NCBI GenBank assembly: GCA_937890825.1
Contig: CALADS010000018.1
Location: 1 to 44,786 of the forward strand
Origin: an uncultured Bacteroides sp.
GTDB lineage: Bacteria > Bacteroidota > Bacteroidia > Bacteroidales > Bacteroidaceae
DNA length: 44,786 nucleotides
Reading direction: 5' to 3'
The notes under the pieces are model-generated. The model searched no databases. It was not told the DNA's origin and saw only the letters and a list, made by a program, of their open reading frames with translations. The translations under genes were made by a program, and so were the position numbers. This document shows positions 35,134-44,285 of the stretch, one piece after another; within the stretch, counting starts at the first letter, position 1; every line of letters starts with the position of its first letter.

Positions 35134-36501
35134 ATGTTGAAAAGTTTTTCTTTAAAGCAATTGGCCTGCCTGTCTGTAGGCTGTACTTCTGCCGTGATGG
35201 CTGCCGAACGTCCGAATATCATTTATATCTTTACCGACCAGCAGACGGCTTCGGCCATGAGTTGTGCCGGTAATCCGGATGTGCATACGCCTAATCTAGA
35301 CCGCCTGGCAGCAGCCGGCATCTTGTTTCAGAATGCCTATTGTACTGCCCCTTTGAGCGGCCCCTCTCGCGGAGCCATGTTTACCGGTCGCTATCCGGGT
35401 GCAGTGGGGCTGAGTGTCAATAATGCTCCTATGCCCGATAGTTTGAAGAATCAGACCTTGGGCACCTTGATGAAGGAGGCTGGTTATGACTGTGTCTATG
35501 GAGGAAAGTGGCACTTGCCTTTGTTGGATATTCCTGATAAGGAATTCGGCTTCGACAAACTCTATAAGCATAGCGACGATGGCATGGCCGAAGCTTGTGT
35601 GGAATATTTAAACCAGAAGCATGACAAGCCGTTTTTTCTGGTAGCTTCCTATGATAATCCCCATAATATTTGTGAATATGCCCGTCAGCAGAATTTGCCT
35701 TATGGTCCGGTAGCTATTCCTGATATCCGTGAGTGTCCGGGATTACCGGTGAATTTTGCCAAGAATCCATACGATGCCGGTGTAATAGACAGTGAGAAAC
35801 GGGCCAACTTCAATGTGTACCCCAGCATAGACTATACCGTAGAAGATTGGCGGATGTACCGTTATACGTATTATCGTCTGGTAGAAAAAGTAGATAAGGA
35901 AATAGGCAAGATTATTGATGCCATAGACCGCAACAACTTGTGGAAGAATACGGTGGTGATATTCTCCAGTGACCATGGTGATGGTATTGGCGCACATCAC
36001 TGGAACCAAAAGTCGGCACTGTATGAAGAAGTGGTGAATGTACCGTTGATCGTTACTCTTCCCGGAAAGAAGCATGCTGGTATGGTGTTGCCTCAACTGG
36101 TGAACGGCGGGCTTGATTTCTTTGCTACGGTGTGCGACTTCGGTGGAGTCAAACTGCCGGCAGGAGCAGCCGGTACTTCTTTCCGCAGTGTAGTGGAAAA
36201 AGGCAGTAAAGAAATGCCTCATCAACCTTACATTATTCTGGAAACTCAATTCGATGGTAGTAAGACCAGAGGCTGGGTGGTACGTAGTGAACGTTATAAA
36301 TATGTACTCTATGATAAGGGTAGATGCAGGGAACAATTGTTCGATTTACAGAACGATAGAGGTGAAATGAGAAACCTGGCAGTAGAGAAAGCTTTTGATG
36401 GTGTATTGCAACAGCATCGCGACCAGTTGGCTCAGTGGATGAAGAAATATCAAATTCGCCGTACACGTCCGAAGATTTTTGACGTGCCGGGTGAACGATA
36501 A
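35134..36501 (+). CDS. Sulfatase, serine-type active site
   Basis: A 455-residue exported type I sulfatase. The active-site motif is SGPSR (75-79) followed by GAMFTGRYP. The residue converted to formylglycine is therefore Ser75, the version matured by the anaerobic radical-SAM enzyme anSME. Metal-ligand motifs are IIYIFTDQQ near the N-terminus and FSSDHGDGIGAHH in the C-terminal part; GGKWHLP is also present. The signal peptide ends near VMAAE. It lies 48 bp after the lyase gene and probably removes sulfate from the same glycan. The sulfated position cannot be determined here. Confidence 0.9.
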   Translation: MLKSFSLKQLACLSVGCTSAVMAAERPNIIYIFTDQQTASAMSCAGNPDVHTPNLDRLAAAGILFQNAYCTAPLSGPSRGAMFTGRYPGAVGLSVNNAPMPDSLKNQTLGTLMKEAGYDCVYGGKWHLPLLDIPDKEFGFDKLYKHSDDGMAEACVEYLNQKHDKPFFLVASYDNPHNICEYARQQNLPYGPVAIPDIRECPGLPVNFAKNPYDAGVIDSEKRANFNVYPSIDYTVEDWRMYRYTYYRLVEKVDKEIGKIIDAIDRNNLWKNTVVIFSSDHGDGIGAHHWNQKSALYEEVVNVPLIVTLPGKKHAGMVLPQLVNGGLDFFATVCDFGGVKLPAGAAGTSFRSVVEKGSKEMPHQPYIILETQFDGSKTRGWVVRSERYKYVLYDKGRCREQLFDLQNDRGEMRNLAVEKAFDGVLQQHRDQLAQWMKKYQIRRTRPKIFDVPGER

Positions 36502-36532
36502 ACAATGAAGGTGTGTCAAAACATCCATTTTG

Positions 36533-36565
36533 AAAAAAATCCCCCTGTGATAGGGGGATTTTTTT
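36533..36565. terminator. Strong bidirectional terminator
   Basis: AAAAAAATCCCCC (36533-36545) and GGGGGATTTTTTT (36553-36565) are perfectly complementary with a short loop. It ends the sulfatase operon and the leftward arginine/proline cluster. Confidence 0.9.
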
Positions 36566-36621
36566 GGAAGTGTTCCGACATGCCTTCAATATTGAGCCAT
36601 AACGTGCAGAAAGGTATTTGT

Positions 36622-38280
36622 CTATTTCTGATGGTCGTTATGTCTGATTTCTACCCTTCGTATTTTGCCGCTGATGGTTTTGGGCAGTTCGTCTACAAAT
36701 TCTATGACACGTGGGTATTTATAAGGAGCCGTAATCCTCTTTACGTGGTTTTGCAATTCTTTTATCAAGGCTTCTCCCGCTTGTTCTTTATACGCCTTGG
36801 ACAGCACGATGGTGGCTTTTACCACCTGTCCGCGAATTTCATCCGGTACGCCGGTGATGGCACATTCCACTACAGCAGGATGGGTCATCAGCGCACTCTC
36901 TACTTCGAACGGGCCAATACGGTAGCCGCTACTCTTGATGACATCGTCCGCACGTCCCACAAACCACAGGTATCCGTCTTCGTCTTTCCAAGCTACATCT
37001 CCCGTATAGTAGATGCCATCATGCCAGGCTTCTCTGGTGCGGGCTTCATCCCTATAGTATTCTTTGAATAGTCCCAGCGGTTTTCCCTTATCTGTATGAA
37101 TCACGATTTGCCCTTGTTCTCCGGCTTCTACCGAACGTCCTTCCTGGTCGATGAGGTCAACGTCGTATTGCGGATTGGGCAGTCCCATGCTGCCAGGTTT
37201 CGGCTCCATCCACGGCATAGTAGCCACGGTCAGAGTGGTTTCGGTCTGCCCAAATCCTTCCATGAGTTTGATACCGGTCAGTTGCTTGAAGGTATCAAAT
37301 ACTGCCGGATTGAGGGCTTCTCCGGCAATGGTGCAATATTGCAGAGACGTCAAGTTATATTTGGTCAAGTCTTCATGAATCAGAAAGCGGAAGATGGTAG
37401 GAGGGGCACAAAGCGACGTAACATGGTAATCTTGAATTTTTTGCAAGATGTCTGCCGGAGTGAATTTCTCGTGGTCGTATACGAATACGTTGGCACCGGC
37501 TATCCATTGTCCGTAGAGCTTTCCCCAGACAGCTTTTCCCCAGCCCGTATCGGCAATGGTGAGATGCAGGCTGCCCGGATGCAGGTTGTGCCAGAAGCAG
37601 CCGGTGGCAATGTGTCCCAGCGGATAAGTAAAATCGTGAGCCACCATCTTGGGCTCTCCGGTGGTGCCGCTGGTGAAGTACATCAGCGAGATATCACTGT
37701 TGTCGTTGGGATGTTCCGGCTTTACGAATGTGGGGGCTTCTTTGATGCCCTGATGAAAATCCTGAAATCCTTCCGGATATTCCGGTCCTACACTCACTAA
37801 CTGTTTCACGCTGGGAGATTCGGGCATCGCCGCTGTGATGTGGTCGGTGATGACCGATTCTCCGGCACAGACTATCATTTTGATATCGGCAGCATTGCAG
37901 CGGTACACGATATCTTTTTTTGTCAGCAGGTGAGTGGCAGGTATCACCACCGCCCCCAATTTATGCAGGGCAATGATGCTGAACCAGAACTCCACCCTTC
38001 GTTTCAGAATCAGCATCACCATATCGCCGTGGCCGATGCCCAGGCTTTGGAAATAAGCCGCCGTACGGTCGGTATATACTTTCATCTCGGCGAATGAATA
38101 TTGCCGATGTTCCCCTTTGTCATTGGTCCATAGCAGCGCTGGTTTTTCAGGCTCTTCGGCCGCCCAGGCATCTACTACGTCGTAACCGAAGTTGAAAGAC
38201 TCCGGCACCGTTATGTGGAAGTTGTTTTTGAAGTCCTCTTGTGAGTGAAACGTGGTTTGCGATAAAAATCTTTCTAACAT
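36622..38280 (-). CDS. AMP-dependent acyl-CoA synthetase, acetyl/medium-chain type
   Basis: The 552-residue adenylate-forming enzyme shows MYFTSGTTGEPK (200-211), a GEALNPAVFDTF stretch, GFGQTETTLT, YYTGDVAWKDEDGYLWFVGRADDVIKSSGYRIGP and the C-terminal PKTISGKIRR with catalytic Lys539. The architecture is closest to short- or medium-chain acyl-CoA synthetases of the ACS/MACS group; the preferred acid is unknown. It sits 28 bp after the XRE-cupin gene, so the regulator probably controls it in response to a small carboxylate. Confidence 0.88.
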   Translation of the reverse strand: MLERFLSQTTFHSQEDFKNNFHITVPESFNFGYDVVDAWAAEEPEKPALLWTNDKGEHRQYSFAEMKVYTDRTAAYFQSLGIGHGDMVMLILKRRVEFWFSIIALHKLGAVVIPATHLLTKKDIVYRCNAADIKMIVCAGESVITDHITAAMPESPSVKQLVSVGPEYPEGFQDFHQGIKEAPTFVKPEHPNDNSDISLMYFTSGTTGEPKMVAHDFTYPLGHIATGCFWHNLHPGSLHLTIADTGWGKAVWGKLYGQWIAGANVFVYDHEKFTPADILQKIQDYHVTSLCAPPTIFRFLIHEDLTKYNLTSLQYCTIAGEALNPAVFDTFKQLTGIKLMEGFGQTETTLTVATMPWMEPKPGSMGLPNPQYDVDLIDQEGRSVEAGEQGQIVIHTDKGKPLGLFKEYYRDEARTREAWHDGIYYTGDVAWKDEDGYLWFVGRADDVIKSSGYRIGPFEVESALMTHPAVVECAITGVPDEIRGQVVKATIVLSKAYKEQAGEALIKELQNHVKRITAPYKYPRVIEFVDELPKTISGKIRRVEIRHNDHQK

Positions 38281-38308
38281 GACTTTTGAATGAATTTAGG
38301 TATGTTTC

Positions 38309-38863
38309 TTACATGATGATAGCCAGAAAGCGTACTTTCTTTCCGTCGAGTGCCTTCATTCCGTGCGGTAGTTTGGAGTTGAAGTAAAGACTGTCTCCTT
38401 CGTTCAGAATCAGTTCTTTTCCGTCTATGCTGATCATCATTCTTCCCTCCAGCACCAGGTTGAACTCCTGTCCGGCATGGCTGTTGAAATGCATCGGTTC
38501 ATCGGCGGGTTTGGGTTCCACGGTTACGATAAACGGGTCGGCTGTGCGGTTGATGAATCCAGCTGCCAGTGATTGGTATTTGTAAGCTTTGGTACGTTCT
38601 ATGCTGGTACCTTTTCCGGTGCGTGTCAGGAAGTAGCTATTCATCTTAGGCTCTTCACCAAACATCAGTGCATCGAGCGAGATGCCGTATTGGCGGGCTA
38701 TCTTTTGCAACATACTGACGGAGATGTCATGCTCACCGCTTTCTGCCCGGCTGTATTCATCGATGGAAAGTTCACAGTCGCGTACGATGTCTTCTACCGA
38801 CAACTCCAATACGTCGCGCAATCCGCGCAGACGTTCGGCTATTTGTTTGATTTGTTCATCCAT
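38309..38863 (-). CDS. XRE-family regulator with cupin sensor domain
   Basis: A 184-residue protein with an N-terminal XRE HTH (about residues 8-67, LSVEDIVRDCELSIDEYSRAESG) and a C-terminal cupin (about 105-184, FNSHAGQEFNLVLEGRMMISIDG and LNEGDSLYFNSKLPHGMKAL). Such XRE-cupin proteins are ligand-responsive regulators. Pairing with the downstream acyl-CoA synthetase suggests local control of that gene. The pair follows proC in the cluster. Confidence 0.85.
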   Translation of the reverse strand: MDEQIKQIAERLRGLRDVLELSVEDIVRDCELSIDEYSRAESGEHDISVSMLQKIARQYGISLDALMFGEEPKMNSYFLTRTGKGTSIERTKAYKYQSLAAGFINRTADPFIVTVEPKPADEPMHFNSHAGQEFNLVLEGRMMISIDGKELILNEGDSLYFNSKLPHGMKALDGKKVRFLAIIM

Positions 38864-38920
38864 AATCTTTTATATTCTAGTTACTGATGCTTTTTTTGAA
38901 GGGATACCCATGTACTGTTG

Positions 38921-39697
38921 TCAGCTCAGGCTGGCCTTCATGGCTTTGATCACAGCAGATGCGAATCCTTCGTGATCCAGTGTATTGATACCTTTGATAG
39001 TCAGTCCGCCAGGCGTGCACACCTTCTCGATTTCCAGGGCAGGATGTGTGTCGTTGTGTAGCAACAAGTCGGCTGCACCTTTGGCCGATTGTGCCACCAG
39101 CTGCATGGCATCTTTCGGATAAATACCCATTTCAATGCCAGCCTGCATGGCAGCCTGCATATATTTCAGTACATAAGCGATGCCACACGATGCCAGCGAG
39201 GTGGCAGCTCCTATTTGTTTTTCGGGTAGCCACAGTGTAGTTCCCATTTCGTCGAAGATTTGGGTAATCAGGCTACGCTGGCTGTCGGATAAGTTATACC
39301 CTGTCAGCACCGTCATGCTTTGCAGTTGGCTGATGGCTGTATTAGGTATGATACGCAGCACGGGTCTTTTCATCTCGCCCTGAACTTCTAATAAGTCGGC
39401 ACACGACAGGCCTGCTGCTACGGACGCCAGGATGGTGTGTGCAGGTATCTGCAATTCCAGCAGTACCGATTTCACCAGCCAGGGCTTCACGGCCAATAAT
39501 ATCAAATCTGCGTGATTCACCGCCTCTTGGTTGTTGCAGGTAATGTTCAGTGCAGGGAATTCTTTTTTCAGCTGATCCAGTTTTCCTTGCGAAGGATTGG
39601 ATACGGTGATGTCTTCGGCCGGAACGATGGTTCCCTGAGCCATACCTCGGGCAATGGCTCCTCCCATGTTTCCGGCACCTATGATAGCTACTTTCAT
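38921..39697 (-). CDS. proC: Pyrroline-5-carboxylate reductase
   Basis: The protein is 258 residues from the start at 39697 (MKVAIIGAGNMGG), which fits the family; the ATG at 39724 lies right after a -7 box and is unlikely. It has a Rossmann nucleotide-binding start (GAGNMGG, 7-13), VKPWLV and the conserved C-terminal CTPGGLTIKGI segment. It reduces pyrroline-5-carboxylate to proline using NAD(P)H in the cytosol. It lies downstream of argD in the same orientation but has its own candidate promoter at 39729-39736. Confidence 0.93.
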   Translation of the reverse strand: MKVAIIGAGNMGGAIARGMAQGTIVPAEDITVSNPSQGKLDQLKKEFPALNITCNNQEAVNHADLILLAVKPWLVKSVLLELQIPAHTILASVAAGLSCADLLEVQGEMKRPVLRIIPNTAISQLQSMTVLTGYNLSDSQRSLITQIFDEMGTTLWLPEKQIGAATSLASCGIAYVLKYMQAAMQAGIEMGIYPKDAMQLVAQSAKGAADLLLHNDTHPALEIEKVCTPGGLTIKGINTLDHEGFASAVIKAMKASLS

Positions 39698-39728
39698 GTG
39701 ATTGGTATGTTTAGTATGATTCATGCCA

Positions 39729-39736
39729 CAAAGATA
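39729..39736 (-). promoter_or_regulatory. -7 box TATCTTTG upstream of proC
   Basis: A TAnnTTTG match on the minus strand between argD and proC. It would start transcription close to position 39722, making ATG 39697 the first usable start. The -33 element is weak. Confidence 0.45.
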
Positions 39737-39753
39737 GCAAATCTTCTTACCCC

Positions 39754-40878
39754 TTAACCCAATACCTTGCGGAAGCGTTCCAGGAAGAGGTCTGCTTCTT
39801 CTCGGCTGAGGCAGAGAGGAGGCAGCAGTCGCAATACATGAGTACCGCTGACACCGGTAAACACGTGTTGTTCTTTCAGCAGTCGCTGGCGCAGTTCCTT
39901 GATGGGTTCTTCGAATTCCAACCCTATCATCAAGCCTCTGCCCCTCACTTCCTTGATTTGCTGAAATTTCTTCAGTTCGCTCATCAGGTAAGCACCTGTT
40001 TCAGCTGCGTTTTCTACCAGATGTTCCTGTTCGATTACGTCCAATACTGCCAAAGCTGCGCTACAGGCCAGGTGATTACCGCCGAAGGTGGTGCCCAGTT
40101 GGCCGTAAACCGGTGTAAACATCGGACTAATCAGTACGCCTCCCATAGGGAAACCGTTGCCGATGCCTTTGGCCATGGTTACGATGTCTGCCTGAATGCC
40201 GTTGTATTGGTGGGCAAAGAATTTACCGCTTCTGCCGTATCCGCTTTGAATTTCATCCAAAATCAGTACCGTGTTCTGTTCGCTGCATGCTTTACGCAGA
40301 GCCTGCATAAAAGCATCCGTAGGCATCTGTATGCCGCCTACCCCCTGTATGCCCTCTATGATAACAGCACACACATCGCCCTTGGCCAGTTCGGCCTGCA
40401 TGGCTTCGATGTCGTTCAGCGGAAGGTAGGTCACGTGTCCGCAGTCATTGATGGGTGCAATGATTTTGGGGTTGTTGGTTGCCTCTACCGCCAGCGAGGT
40501 GCGTCCGTGAAAGGCTTTTTGGAAAGAGATGATCCGGGTGCGTCCGTTGTAGAAAGAAGCCAGCTTCAAGGCATTCTCATTGGCCTCGGCACCGCTGTTA
40601 ATCAAGAACAAGGCATAATCTTCGTATCCGCACACCTTTCCCAGCCGTTCAGCCAGTTGCTGTTGCAGCCGGTTGATTACCGAGTTAGAGTAGAATCCCA
40701 GCGTGGCTACCTGCCGGCTAATCATGTCTACATAGTGTGGGTGAGCATGACCGATAGAGATTACGGCATGTCCTCCGTAGAGGTCGAGGTATTCTGTTCC
40801 GTGTTCGTCACATACGCGGCATCCTTTTCCCTTCACAATGTTGATGTCGAACAAGGGGTATACATCAAATAGTTTCAT
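39754..40878 (-). CDS. argD: Acetylornithine/succinylornithine aminotransferase
   Basis: A 374-residue class III aminotransferase with GHAVISIGHAHP, INSGAEANENALKLA (the phosphate-binding region), ILDEIQSGYGRSGKF and the PLP lysine K237 in TMAKGIGNGFPMG. It makes N-acylornithine from the N-acyl semialdehyde in arginine synthesis; Bacteroides may use succinyl rather than acetyl intermediates. It lies 24 bp after argC, so they are co-transcribed. Confidence 0.93.
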   Translation of the reverse strand: MKLFDVYPLFDINIVKGKGCRVCDEHGTEYLDLYGGHAVISIGHAHPHYVDMISRQVATLGFYSNSVINRLQQQLAERLGKVCGYEDYALFLINSGAEANENALKLASFYNGRTRIISFQKAFHGRTSLAVEATNNPKIIAPINDCGHVTYLPLNDIEAMQAELAKGDVCAVIIEGIQGVGGIQMPTDAFMQALRKACSEQNTVLILDEIQSGYGRSGKFFAHQYNGIQADIVTMAKGIGNGFPMGGVLISPMFTPVYGQLGTTFGGNHLACSAALAVLDVIEQEHLVENAAETGAYLMSELKKFQQIKEVRGRGLMIGLEFEEPIKELRQRLLKEQHVFTGVSGTHVLRLLPPLCLSREEADLFLERFRKVLG

Positions 40879-40902
40879 ACGTTATAATTTTAGAATGGCG
40901 GA

Positions 40903-41871
40903 TTAGAAAGCACTGGGCTTCAGTTTCAGTCCCACGGTTTCTTCCAAATTGAACATCAGGTTCATATTGTGTACAGCCTGTCCGCTGGCACCTTTCAGCA
41001 AATTGTCTATGCAAGAGATAATCAGCAGCTTGTCGCCATGCTTCTCCAGATGAATGAGGCACTTGTTGGTGTTTACCACCTGCTTCAGGTCGATGTTTTT
41101 CTCTACGATATGGGTAAAGGAATCCTTGGCATAGTATTCCTGATACATGCGTATAATTTCTTTCAGTTCCACTTTAGTCTTTACCACGATGGTGGCAAAG
41201 ATGCCGCGCGGAAAATCGCCACGGTAAGGGATGAAATCAATCTCGGCCTGAAAACTGTTTTGCAACTGTTTCAGCGACTGCTTGATTTCGGGCACATGCT
41301 GGTGTTCGAAAGCCTTGTACACGCTCAGGTTATTGTTTCGCCAGCTGAAGTGACTGGTAGAACCCGGTTTTACGCCTGCACCGGTACTTCCGGTAATGGC
41401 ATTGACTATGATATCGCCGTTCAGCATCAAGTGCTTGGCCAGCGGCAGCAGTCCCAGCTGGATGCAAGTGGCAAAGCAGCCCGGATTGGCCACATGCTTG
41501 GCGGTGCAGGTAGCCCGTCGGTTCAGTTCCGGCAACCCGTAGATAAAGTCGTGGTCATCACTTTTGATGCGGTAGTCCATCGATAAGTCGATAATCTTCA
41601 AATCTTCCGGCAGATTGTGGCTTTCCATGAATTTCCGGGTGTCGCCATGTGCCGTGCAGAAGAACAGCACGTCAATTTTGTCCAGCGGCAGTTCGTCGGT
41701 AAACACCAAATCCGTTTCGCCATACAGTCCTTCGTGTACGTCGGTAATCTTGTTGCCGGCATTGCTGGCACTGTTGATAAATACGATTTCCGCTTCCGGA
41801 TGGTTCAGCAAAAGGCGAATCAGTTCGCCGGCTGTATAGCCGGCACCACCGATAATTCCTACTTTAATCAT
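40903..41871 (-). CDS. argC: N-acetyl-gamma-glutamyl-phosphate reductase
   Basis: The 322-residue protein has the N-terminal nucleotide-binding GIIGGAGYTAGEL and the catalytic cysteine C132 in NPGCFATC. It reduces the acylglutamyl phosphate to the semialdehyde. Its start overlaps the argG stop by 4 bp (ATGA at 41868-41871), so the two genes are translationally coupled. Confidence 0.94.
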   Translation of the reverse strand: MIKVGIIGGAGYTAGELIRLLLNHPEAEIVFINSASNAGNKITDVHEGLYGETDLVFTDELPLDKIDVLFFCTAHGDTRKFMESHNLPEDLKIIDLSMDYRIKSDDHDFIYGLPELNRRATCTAKHVANPGCFATCIQLGLLPLAKHLMLNGDIIVNAITGSTGAGVKPGSTSHFSWRNNNLSVYKAFEHQHVPEIKQSLKQLQNSFQAEIDFIPYRGDFPRGIFATIVVKTKVELKEIIRMYQEYYAKDSFTHIVEKNIDLKQVVNTNKCLIHLEKHGDKLLIISCIDNLLKGASGQAVHNMNLMFNLEETVGLKLKPSAF

Positions 41872-43082
41872 ATGCCCTCCTTTTCGTCTTTATGGTTGGC
41901 ATAATAGGCACGCAGTGCCGTAGAGGTCACCTTGATGAAGCCTTTGGCATCTTCGGCCGTCCATCCTTTCTGCATTTCTCCGTATTCGCCGAACTTGTTC
42001 TTCACCAGGTCGTCTTCACTTTCCACGCCCACGGTAGAGAAGCCCAGCGGGCGCAGTTCCAGAATGGCCGTACCGTTTACGTTGCGTTGCGAGGATTCCA
42101 GCATGGCTTCAATGTCGCGCATCACCGGTTCCAGGTATTGGCTTTCGTGCAGGAACATGCCATACCAGTTGGCCACCTGGTCTTTCCAGTACTGCTGCCA
42201 TTTGCTCAGTGTATATTTTTCCAGGAATCGGTGGGCACCGATAATCAGCATGGGAGCCGCTGCTTCGAATCCCACACGTCCCTTGATGCCGATGATGGTA
42301 TCACCCACGTGCATGTCTCGGCCTATGCCATAGGCCGCACCGATTTCTTCTACTTTCTGAATGGCCTGGATGGGGTCGTCGAACGTTTCATCGTTCACCG
42401 CCTTCAGTTCACCTTTCTCGAAAGTCAGTCTCAGCTGTTCGCTTCCTTCCTTGGTGCAATGCTTCAGATAAGCCGTTTCGGGCAGCCCTTGTGCAGAATC
42501 CAGAATCTCGCCACCACAGATCGATGTACCCCATAAACCTACGTTATACGAATACTTCAGCTTAGCGAAGTCGGCAGCAAAGCCATGCTTGTTCAGGTAA
42601 TCGATTTCCTCCTGGCGGCTCAGCGTCATATCGCGTGTCAGCGTGATGATTTCCACGCCCGGAGCCATCACCAGGAAAGTCATGTCGAAGCGAATCTGGT
42701 CATTGCCTGCACCGGTCGACCCGTGAGCAATGGCATCGGCGCCGATTTCATTGGCATAGCGGGCAATGGCCAGTGCCTGGAAGATACGTTCCGAGCTTAC
42801 CGAGATGGGGTAGGTACCGTTGCGCAGCACATTGCCATACACCATGTATTTCAGGCTTTTCTCGTAATATTCCTGCGTCACGTCGAGTGTCACGTATTTC
42901 ACGGCTCCCAGTTTGTAGGCATTCTCTTCGTTGGTTTTCAGCTGTTCTGCGCTGAATCCCCCTGTATTGGCACAGGCGGCATATACTTCATATCCTTTCT
43001 CTTTGGCCAGATACATCACAGTAAATGAAGTATCCAGTCCGCCGCTGAAAGCGACTACTACTTTTTTCTTTTTAGCTTCCAT
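41868..43082 (-). CDS. argG: Argininosuccinate synthase
   Basis: The protein is 404 residues from the start at 43082 (MEAKKKKVVVAFSGG). The ATP-pyrophosphatase loop AFSGGLDTS is at residues 11-19. The open frame extends upstream to 43217 but would overlap the acyltransferase gene, so the shorter start is chosen. It joins citrulline and aspartate using ATP. It lies 10 bp after the acyltransferase gene. Confidence 0.94.
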   Translation of the reverse strand: MEAKKKKVVVAFSGGLDTSFTVMYLAKEKGYEVYAACANTGGFSAEQLKTNEENAYKLGAVKYVTLDVTQEYYEKSLKYMVYGNVLRNGTYPISVSSERIFQALAIARYANEIGADAIAHGSTGAGNDQIRFDMTFLVMAPGVEIITLTRDMTLSRQEEIDYLNKHGFAADFAKLKYSYNVGLWGTSICGGEILDSAQGLPETAYLKHCTKEGSEQLRLTFEKGELKAVNDETFDDPIQAIQKVEEIGAAYGIGRDMHVGDTIIGIKGRVGFEAAAPMLIIGAHRFLEKYTLSKWQQYWKDQVANWYGMFLHESQYLEPVMRDIEAMLESSQRNVNGTAILELRPLGFSTVGVESEDDLVKNKFGEYGEMQKGWTAEDAKGFIKVTSTALRAYYANHKDEKEGI

Positions 43083-43092
43083 ATTCGTAGAA

Positions 43093-43650
43093 TTATATTT
43101 TATCTTCTTCGTGTAGTTTAGGATCGTACAGCATGGCCGTACAGATACAGAATTTGCGGTTCTTGGCCACCAGGATATCATGGTTGATACAACCTTCGCA
43201 TCCTTTCCAGAAAGCATCGTCGTCGGTCAGTTCATTAAAGGTCACCGGCACGTAGCCCAGTTCGGTATTCATCTTCATTACGGCCGCTCCGCTGGTGAGG
43301 CTGAAAATCTTAGCCCAGGGCCATCGCAGGCGTGCCAGGTGGAAAGAGGCTGTCTTGATGCGCTTGGCCAGCCCCAGCCCCCGGTAGTTGGGGTGTACTA
43401 TCAATCCCGATGTAGCCACGTACTGCTTGTTTCCCCAACTTTCAATGTAGGTGAATCCGGCAAAGTCGTCACCGCACAAGGCAATGATGGCTTTTCCTTC
43501 CTTCATCTTGGTAGCTACATATTCATGTGTGCGTTCTGCAATGCCGGTACCCCGTACCTTGGCCGCTTCGCGTATGGTATCCAAAATCTTGTCTACATAA
43601 ACTTCGTGTGAGGCATCAGCCACCATCACGTCAATTTGTCTTGAATCCAT
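43093..43650 (-). CDS. GNAT-family acyltransferase, candidate N-acylglutamate synthase
   Basis: A 185-residue GNAT protein. The acyl-CoA-binding motif is VHPNYRGLGLAKRI (85-98). The C-terminal part carries an unusual cysteine set, C151-x2-C154-x13-C168-x-C170, which could bind a metal. The gene lies between argR and argG, where Bacteroidales need an enzyme to acylate glutamate as the first arginine step; that makes this an ArgA-like candidate using acetyl- or succinyl-CoA. The family and location are firm; the substrate is inference. Start ATG 43650. Confidence 0.75.
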   Translation of the reverse strand: MDSRQIDVMVADASHEVYVDKILDTIREAAKVRGTGIAERTHEYVATKMKEGKAIIALCGDDFAGFTYIESWGNKQYVATSGLIVHPNYRGLGLAKRIKTASFHLARLRWPWAKIFSLTSGAAVMKMNTELGYVPVTFNELTDDDAFWKGCEGCINHDILVAKNRKFCICTAMLYDPKLHEEDKI

Positions 43651-43712
43651 CTCTTCGTCTTTCTTGCTTTATGTCTATAATGTATGTTTATTTATTCTTT
43701 CGGCAAGCCTGT

Positions 43713-44186
43713 TCAGGCAATATTGGGAATGATGAGCGACAGAAAATCGCGTACTTCCCGATGCGATATCCGTTCGTTCAGCACCAGCATGATGGTATCG
43801 TCGCCGGCTATGGTACCCAGAATGCCGTCGAACTCACGATTGTCTATATCATACGCCATGCTGCTGGCATAACCCGGACGGGTGCGTATTACGGCCAGAT
43901 TGCCCGAAAATTGCAGTGAGATAAAGCCACTGGTCATCAACATTTCGCTGGCACTTTGAGCAGCTGTACGTTTATACATGATGTCGTTGGGCAGCACATA
44001 GACATATTTTCCCAACGTATTGGCTGCTTTGGCCACTTTCAGCTGTTTCAAGTCGCGCGACAGCGTAGCCTGCGTCAGTTCAAAACCCTCTTTTCCCAGC
44101 TCCTGTAGCAATTCCTCTTGCGAGGATACTTCCTTGCTAGAGATAATCATTTTTATGGCGTCTAACCGATTGGCTTTTTTCTTCAT
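43713..44186 (-). CDS. argR: Arginine repressor ArgR
   Basis: The 157-residue protein has the ArgR winged-helix N-domain (about residues 4-70, QATLSRDLKQLKVAK) and the C-terminal arginine-binding trimerisation domain (LGTIAGDDTIMLV). It binds ARG boxes when arginine is abundant. ARG-box-like palindromes lie at 44191-44204 and 44286-44299, so autoregulation is likely. It is the first gene of the leftward arginine cluster. Confidence 0.93.
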   Translation of the reverse strand: MKKKANRLDAIKMIISSKEVSSQEELLQELGKEGFELTQATLSRDLKQLKVAKAANTLGKYVYVLPNDIMYKRTAAQSASEMLMTSGFISLQFSGNLAVIRTRPGYASSMAYDIDNREFDGILGTIAGDDTIMLVLNERISHREVRDFLSLIIPNIA

Positions 44187-44190
44187 GTTT

Positions 44191-44204
44191 TGTATAATTA
44201 TTCT
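44191..44204. promoter_or_regulatory. ARG-box-like palindrome near the argR start
   Basis: TGTATAATTATTCT matches the ARG-box core TGAATAATTATTCA at 12 of 14 positions. It lies between the argR -7 box and the start codon. Confidence 0.5.
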
Positions 44205-44214
44205 TTAGATGCGG

Positions 44215-44222
44215 CAAAATTA
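44215..44222 (-). promoter_or_regulatory. -7 box TAATTTTG of argR
   Basis: A TAnnTTTG match on the minus strand, 28 bp upstream of the argR start codon. The -33 element is T-rich (TTTTTTCC) but not exact. Confidence 0.5.
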
Positions 44223-44285
44223 TACTTTATTTTGGAAAAAATATGCATTTATCGAAGTTTTTTTGCAGAAAAACGCCGTTTTAGT

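Noticed and set aside
39838..40872. 344-residue antisense frame in argD
   Set aside because: It is a shadow of the conserved aminotransferase.
43083..43217. N-terminal extension of ArgG
   Set aside because: It overlaps the acyltransferase gene and is not part of the family; the ATP-loop start fits at 43082.
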